Shown here: piece by piece, positions 4,987-7,942 of the stretch | How positions within the stretch are numbered: the stretch's first letter is position 1 | Layout: every line of letters starts with the position of its first letter | NCBI GenBank assembly: GCA_900555545.1 | Contig: USLQ01000034.1 | Location: 1-7,942 of the forward strand | DNA from: an uncultured Oscillospiraceae bacterium | Lineage (GTDB): Bacteria > Bacillota > Clostridia > Oscillospirales > Acutalibacteraceae | Reading direction: 5' to 3' | DNA: 7,942 bases | Notes under the pieces: generated by a model | Databases searched by the model: none | Told to the model about the DNA's origin: nothing | The model's input: the letters and a program-made list of their open reading frames with translations, nothing else | Translations under genes and position numbers: made by a program

Positions 4987-5799
4987 ATGATCGAAATTAA
5001 AAACCTGTCCAAATCCTTCCAGACGCCCGACGGCGCCGTGGACGCCTTAAAGGACGTCAATCTCACCATCCAAGACGGGGAGATCTACGGTATTATCGGG
5101 ATGAGCGGCGCAGGCAAGAGTACGCTGGTACGCTGTATCAATGGCATTGAGATCCCCACGCAGGGATCCGTGCAGATCGGCGGCCGCGATATTGTCTCCA
5201 TGGGCAAAAAAGAACTGCGCGCCATGCGGCGGGACGTGGCCATGATCTTCCAGGGCTTTAACCTGCTGATGCAGCGCACCTGCCTGAAGAACGTGTGTTT
5301 TCCGCTGGAACTGGCGGGTGTCAAAAAGAAAGACGCCAAACGCCGCGCAATGCAGCTCCTTGAAATCGTAGGCCTGCCGGATAAGGCTAACGCCTACCCG
5401 GCGCAGCTCTCCGGCGGCCAGCAACAGCGCGTGGCGATCGCACGGGCGCTGGCGACAGATCCGCAGGTGCTCCTGTGCGACGAGGCTACCAGCGCGCTGG
5501 ATCCCCAGACAACCCACAATATCCTGGAATTGATCCGGGAGATCAACGAGCGCACCGGCATCACCGTCATTATTATCACACATCAGATGAGCGTGGTAGA
5601 GGAGGTTTGTAACCGGGTGGCGATCCTGGACCACGGATCCGTAGCTGAGGAGGGCGAAGTGAGTGAGATCTTCACCAGCCCCAAATCTCCGGCCGCACGC
5701 CGCCTGGTATTCCCGAACAGCGAATGGGACATGGAGATCCAAAATCCGGATGAGCATCGGATCCGCGTAGTGTTCAATGGGGCCAAGGCAGCCCGATGA
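4987..5799 (+). CDS. metN: Methionine ABC transporter ATP-binding protein MetN, truncated by a frameshift in the NIL domain
   Basis: MetN hydrolyses ATP to drive methionine import through MetI. The 270-residue ORF has every ATPase motif: Walker A GMSGAGKST (38-46), Q-loop Q89, signature LSGGQQQR (141-148), Walker B VLLCDE (161-166), D-loop SALD (169-172) and switch His H199. GGAGGAGGGG (4970-4979) precedes the ATG, 29 bp after the metQ stop. Family members run to about 330-345 residues and end in a NIL (ACT-like) domain that binds methionine and inhibits transport. Here only the first strand of that domain remains (RIRVVFNG, 258-265) before TGA at 5797-5799. The rest continues in another frame from 5796. 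Adding one C to the run at 5792-5794 would join the frames and give AKAAPMIAAL, restoring the proline usual at that point. The cause may be a true single-base deletion or a sequence error. The ATPase part should still work; methionine feedback would not. Confidence 0.93.
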   Translation: MIEIKNLSKSFQTPDGAVDALKDVNLTIQDGEIYGIIGMSGAGKSTLVRCINGIEIPTQGSVQIGGRDIVSMGKKELRAMRRDVAMIFQGFNLLMQRTCLKNVCFPLELAGVKKKDAKRRAMQLLEIVGLPDKANAYPAQLSGGQQQRVAIARALATDPQVLLCDEATSALDPQTTHNILELIREINERTGITVIIITHQMSVVEEVCNRVAILDHGSVAEEGEVSEIFTSPKSPAARRLVFPNSEWDMEIQNPDEHRIRVVFNGAKAAR

Positions 5800-5981
5800 T
5801 CGCAGCGCTCGCCATGGAGCAGCACATCGCCGCCAACATCCTTTCCGCCTCCACCCGCAGCATCGAGAACCGGGTTTACGGCAATATGCTGCTCGGTATC
5901 CCGGGCGGTAAGGAGGATGTCGGACGGGTGGTCGACTACCTCAGCAGCGTTGAGGACGTCTTTGCAGAGGAGGTTTTGTAA
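5796..5981 (+). CDS. Remainder of the MetN NIL domain, detached by frameshift (61 aa)
   Basis: These 61 codons encode the missing part of the MetN methionine-sensing domain: MIAALAMEQHIAANILSA resembles the first helix and second strand, VYGNMLLGIPG the third strand, and DVGRVVDYLSSVEDVFAEEVL the last helix and strand. The ATG overlaps the metN stop as ATGA, a layout that favours reinitiation by the ribosome finishing metN; there is no strong ribosome binding site of its own (CAAGG at 5784-5788 at best). The break falls inside the domain, after its first strand, and not at a domain border. That argues for a frameshift of one metN gene rather than an evolved two-gene system. A -1 frameshift at CGA-TGA would also join the parts, but no classic slippery heptamer is present. 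Its last codons hold the ribosome binding site for metI. Confidence 0.75.
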   Translation: MIAALAMEQHIAANILSASTRSIENRVYGNMLLGIPGGKEDVGRVVDYLSSVEDVFAEEVL

Positions 5982-5982
5982 G

Positions 5983-6693
5983 ATGAACGAACCAATTTTT
6001 TCTTCTGAATCCATCGAGCAGCTGCTCCAGGTGATGCGGGACGAGTTCCCGCTCGCGATCTGGGAGACGATCTATGTCACAGTGATCTCCACGCTGCTGG
6101 CGATCGTGATCGGGCTGCCGCTGGGCGTACTGCTCGCTGCAGGCGGCAAGGGCGGTGTTCTCAAAGTTCCGGCAGGCGTGACACACGTGCTCGGATGGAT
6201 TATCAACCTGCTGCGTTCCGTTCCGTTTTTGATCCTGATGATTATGGCGTTCCCCCTGGCACGGCTGATCGTGGGCACCTCCGTTGGCACAGTCGCCTCC
6301 ATTATTCCCTTGGTGATTGCGTCGTTCCCCTTTGTGGCACGGCTGGTGGAGAGCAGCCTGCGCGAGGTGGACCCCAACGTGGTCGAAGCCGCCCAGAGTA
6401 TGGGCGCCACACCGATGCAGATCGTGGTCAAGGTCCTGATCCCGGAGAGCGCGCCCTCCCTGATCTCCAACTTCACGATCGCTATCACAACGATTCTCAG
6501 CTATTCCGCCATGAGCGGTATCATTGGCGGCGGCGGACTCGGTAATATTGCCATCAACTACGGCTATTACCGGTACAAGTACCTGATTATGGTCGTTGCC
6601 GTGATCTTCCTGGTCATTCTCGTCCAGCTCTTTCAGAGTTTGGGGACGCACTTGGCCGCACGTATGGATAAGCGGCTCAAGCAAAAAGGATAA
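5983..6693 (+). CDS. metI: Methionine ABC transporter permease MetI
   Basis: MetI forms the membrane channel of the methionine importer as a dimer that docks onto MetN. The protein has 236 residues, normal for MetI, starting at the ATG at 5983 with AGAGGAGG (5966-5973) 9 nt upstream; this start follows the preceding stop by one base. I see five hydrophobic segments at about 27-51, 67-90, 100-118, 157-185 and 199-218. The coupling (EAA) loop reads VVEAAQSMGATPMQIVVKVLIPE (split as VVEAAQSMGA, 133-142, then TPMQIVVKVLIPE, 143-155), and LSYSAMSGIIGGGGLGNIAI follows at 172-191; both are typical of MetI. The short tail is basic. It is the last gene of the operon. The order metQ-metN-metI differs from the metN-metI-metQ order common elsewhere. 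Confidence 0.96.
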   Translation: MNEPIFSSESIEQLLQVMRDEFPLAIWETIYVTVISTLLAIVIGLPLGVLLAAGGKGGVLKVPAGVTHVLGWIINLLRSVPFLILMIMAFPLARLIVGTSVGTVASIIPLVIASFPFVARLVESSLREVDPNVVEAAQSMGATPMQIVVKVLIPESAPSLISNFTIAITTILSYSAMSGIIGGGGLGNIAINYGYYRYKYLIMVVAVIFLVILVQLFQSLGTHLAARMDKRLKQKG

Positions 6694-6700
6694 AATGGAC

Positions 6701-6739
6701 AAAAGCGCCCGAGACCGATGTGGGTTCCCGGACGCTTTT
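6701..6739. terminator. Bidirectional intrinsic terminator between metI and the lipoprotein gene
   Basis: AAAAGCG (6701-6707) pairs with CGCTTTT (6733-6739). After a C/A mismatch, CCG (6709-6711) pairs with CGG (6729-6731), leaving a loop of about 17 nt. The T run is in the stem itself on both strands, so the element can end metI transcripts and the convergent minus-strand operon, which stops at 6773. Confidence 0.75.
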
Positions 6740-6772
6740 GCTATCTATCCATTCATTGATATACCATCCGGT

Positions 6773-7312
6773 TCAGCACTCAACCGGCGCGGCAAAATGG
6801 AATTCCGGAATGCCGGATTCCGGTGGAAAACTGACGATCAGCGTATACTCGTAGGATTCATTTCGATCCGCGTCATAATACGTGGTCACCGCGCAAATCG
6901 CAGTTGCCGCCTGCCCATCTGCAAAGGTGAGCGGATACACGCGTGATCCGAGGCTCAGCTCCGGATCGCCGCAGCCGGCAATCCATTGCTCCCCGCTATC
7001 CGTATTTGTAAATACAACCTCGTCCTTTTCTCCACCTGTACAGGTGAGATTGACAATCTTGGCATCTTCATTCGCAGTGAGCCGCCCCGGTGCGATATAG
7101 ACATCCCGCGGGATACTTTGATTTTCAGGATCGCCCTGGATGGCGTTCGTCATGGTCCATGTGAGTGAAGTGATCTCCGGCGGGGCAGGTTTTCCACTTC
7201 CCCCACCACAGGCGGTAAGCAGCGAAAATGCCAGCACGCACGAGAGAACCGCAAACCTGCGGATGATGCATAGACCCCTTTTCCTTTTCCGAAAAACCGA
7301 TTGAACCAGCAT
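6773..7312 (-). CDS. Putative lipoprotein of unknown function
   Basis: This 179-residue protein has a basic start (FRKRKRGLCIIRR), a hydrophobic segment (AVLSCVLAFSLL, 21-32) and the lipobox LTAC with Cys35, followed by GGGSGKPAPP, so it should be anchored to the outer face of the membrane. The remaining 140 residues are mostly short beta-type stretches with three internal Cys and a C-terminal Cys that could form disulfides; I recognise no domain. The ATG at 7310-7312 overlaps the stop of the upstream gene as TAATG, and GGAGG (7320-7324) lies 7 nt before it, so the two are translationally coupled. The gene is last in a padR-HAAS-lipoprotein operon. Its product may be an envelope stress or sensor component, but that is inferred only from its neighbours. 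Confidence 0.8.
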   Translation of the reverse strand: MLVQSVFRKRKRGLCIIRRFAVLSCVLAFSLLTACGGGSGKPAPPEITSLTWTMTNAIQGDPENQSIPRDVYIAPGRLTANEDAKIVNLTCTGGEKDEVVFTNTDSGEQWIAGCGDPELSLGSRVYPLTFADGQAATAICAVTTYYDADRNESYEYTLIVSFPPESGIPEFHFAAPVEC

Positions 7313-7794
7313 TATTCATCCTCCAGCTGTTTTTTCACGTGAAACCAGCATAGAATCAGCACCAGACAAGCCACCGCCAGAATCGCCAGAAAAACGAACG
7401 GCATCAGCGACGCAAATTCCCCCCTGACAAAGATTTGCGTTGGGACATTGGCATAGCCGATCACTGTTTGCCGGAAGACCGCCTCGGCCACCGCACGCAC
7501 AGTGAGCGCCCCGCCCATAATCAATATGAAGGCCGCGCAAACAATGGCCGCTATCCGCAGGGACCGCTCCCTCCGGATACAGCTCCGCTGGGATTCTGTC
7601 AATTCCGCACTTTGGAGAGCTTCCCTCGCAAAAGCTCTGGGGGAGCCAAGGCGCGCAATTACTTTTTCCTCCGACTCACCATTTTCCCTCGCCGATTCAA
7701 ATGATTCCACCAGTCCGTCCAGCACCGCCCGTTTCATCCCACGGGGCAGGTACAGCCTACGGGCGGCCTGCCGCACATACTGTTTTTGCGTCAT
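7312..7794 (-). CDS. HAAS/DUF1700-like integral membrane protein
   Basis: The N-terminal 60 residues (LYLPRGMKRAVLDGLVESF at 14-32, then EEKVIARLGSPRAFAREAL at 42-60) match the pattern of the HAAS/DUF1700 helical domain: a LP..K...L..L.E.FE core followed by an E.V...LG.P...A.E.. helix. Two membrane segments follow, at about 80-98 and 128-151, with a short basic tail. Such proteins are typically encoded next to PadR-family regulators in Firmicutes, and that is the case here. The ATG at 7792-7794 has GGAGG (7804-7808) 9 nt upstream and overlaps the padR gene end by 38 bp. The precise role is unknown; signalling between the membrane and PadR is a common proposal. Length and layout look intact. 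Confidence 0.82.
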   Translation of the reverse strand: MTQKQYVRQAARRLYLPRGMKRAVLDGLVESFESARENGESEEKVIARLGSPRAFAREALQSAELTESQRSCIRRERSLRIAAIVCAAFILIMGGALTVRAVAEAVFRQTVIGYANVPTQIFVRGEFASLMPFVFLAILAVACLVLILCWFHVKKQLEDE

Positions 7795-7942
7795 TTTCGC
7801 TCTCCTCCTTGATCGCCACTAAATTCACAAAGGTATCCACACACGCGGTGTACGCACGCCAATATTGCGTCATCTCCGCAAGGAGCAACCGCCCCTGTGC
7901 CGTGATGGCATAATACTTTTTCATCCCGCCATTGGCAGGGGG
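7757..7942 (-). CDS. PadR-family transcriptional regulator, C-terminal end (5' part outside window)
   Basis: The frame is open from the window edge to TAG at 7757-7759, giving 61 codons. It begins PPANGGMKKYYAITAQGRLL and continues AEMTQYWRAYTACVDTFVN. This matches the end of the PadR winged helix: the wing strand (R/K-KYY-x-IT-x-x-G), then the start of the C-terminal dimerisation helix with the E...W......D pattern. PadR proteins are DNA-binding repressors, often controlling their own operon. The gene overlaps the start of the HAAS gene by 38 bp, so the two are cotranscribed and probably coupled. The DNA-recognition helix lies outside the window, so target and effector cannot be inferred. 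Confidence 0.8.
   Translation of the reverse strand, partial: PPANGGMKKYYAITAQGRLLLAEMTQYWRAYTACVDTFVNLVAIKEESENDAKTVCAAGRP

Noticed and set aside
5786..5800. Programmed -1 frameshift joining MetN and its NIL remainder
   Set aside because: No slippery heptamer is visible, and a missing C in the CCC run explains the frame change more simply; kept only as an alternative.
5917..5982. Earlier ATG (5917) as the start of metI
   Set aside because: It lies within the MetN NIL-domain fragment; the ATG at 5983 has a strong ribosome binding site and gives the usual MetI length.
5941..6702. Long minus-strand ORFs opposite metI and metN
   Set aside because: They are His/Asp/Arg-rich products of the complementary strand of well-supported genes, without start signals.
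6695..6946. Plus-strand ORF just after metI
   Set aside because: It starts in the terminator and runs antisense through the end of the lipoprotein gene, with no ribosome binding site and no recognisable sequence.

Overview
The window looks like chromosomal DNA from a fairly GC-rich member of the Clostridia, possibly Oscillospiraceae-like. This rests on strong AGGAGG-type ribosome binding sites, sigma-A-type promoters, a PadR/HAAS gene pair, a FakA-type kinase domain and Firmicutes-style lipoprotein signals. The genus cannot be named from sequence alone.

Layout: (1) 2-1198 (+), the 3' part of a six-hairpin-type glycoside hydrolase that begins before the window. (2) 1204-1455 (-), a convergent small gene encoding only the middle domain of a fatty-acid-kinase (FakA/YloV)-like protein. 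(3) 1505-1669 (-), a tRNA-Thr(CGU) with its own promoter and an intrinsic terminator directly behind it. (4) 1750-2706 (+), L-lactate dehydrogenase, divergent from the tRNA, with a 24-bp near-palindrome between them, followed by a terminator. (5) 2825-3670 (+), rsmA/ksgA, the 16S rRNA dimethyltransferase, with its own promoter. (6) 3693-6739 (+), a methionine ABC-transporter operon: consensus promoter, Met/Cys-rich leader peptide, intrinsic terminator, an 18-codon ORF, metQ, metN, metI and a terminator. (7) 6773-7942 (-), a lipoprotein gene, a HAAS/DUF1700-like membrane protein gene and the 3' end of a padR regulator gene, arranged as one overlapping operon.

The methionine transporter operon is the remarkable part, with three separate departures from the textbook system. 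First, its leader carries a 42-codon ORF with six Met and two Cys codons packed into eleven consecutive codons, ending 13 nt before a strong terminator. This is the architecture of ribosome-mediated transcription attenuation, which I would expect to sense charged tRNA-Met/Cys; no S-box or T-box motif is visible. Second, the substrate-binding protein MetQ is circularly permuted: after an ordinary lipoprotein signal the usual C-terminal half comes first, then a linker, then the usual N-terminal half. Third, the methionine-sensing NIL domain of MetN is cut in its first strand by a frameshift, with the rest encoded by an ATGA-overlapping ORF. One extra C in a CCC run would restore the frame and a proline expected in that domain. 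If these are real and not assembly errors, transport is still plausible (MetI and all ATPase motifs are intact), while feedback inhibition of the transporter by methionine may be lost or altered.
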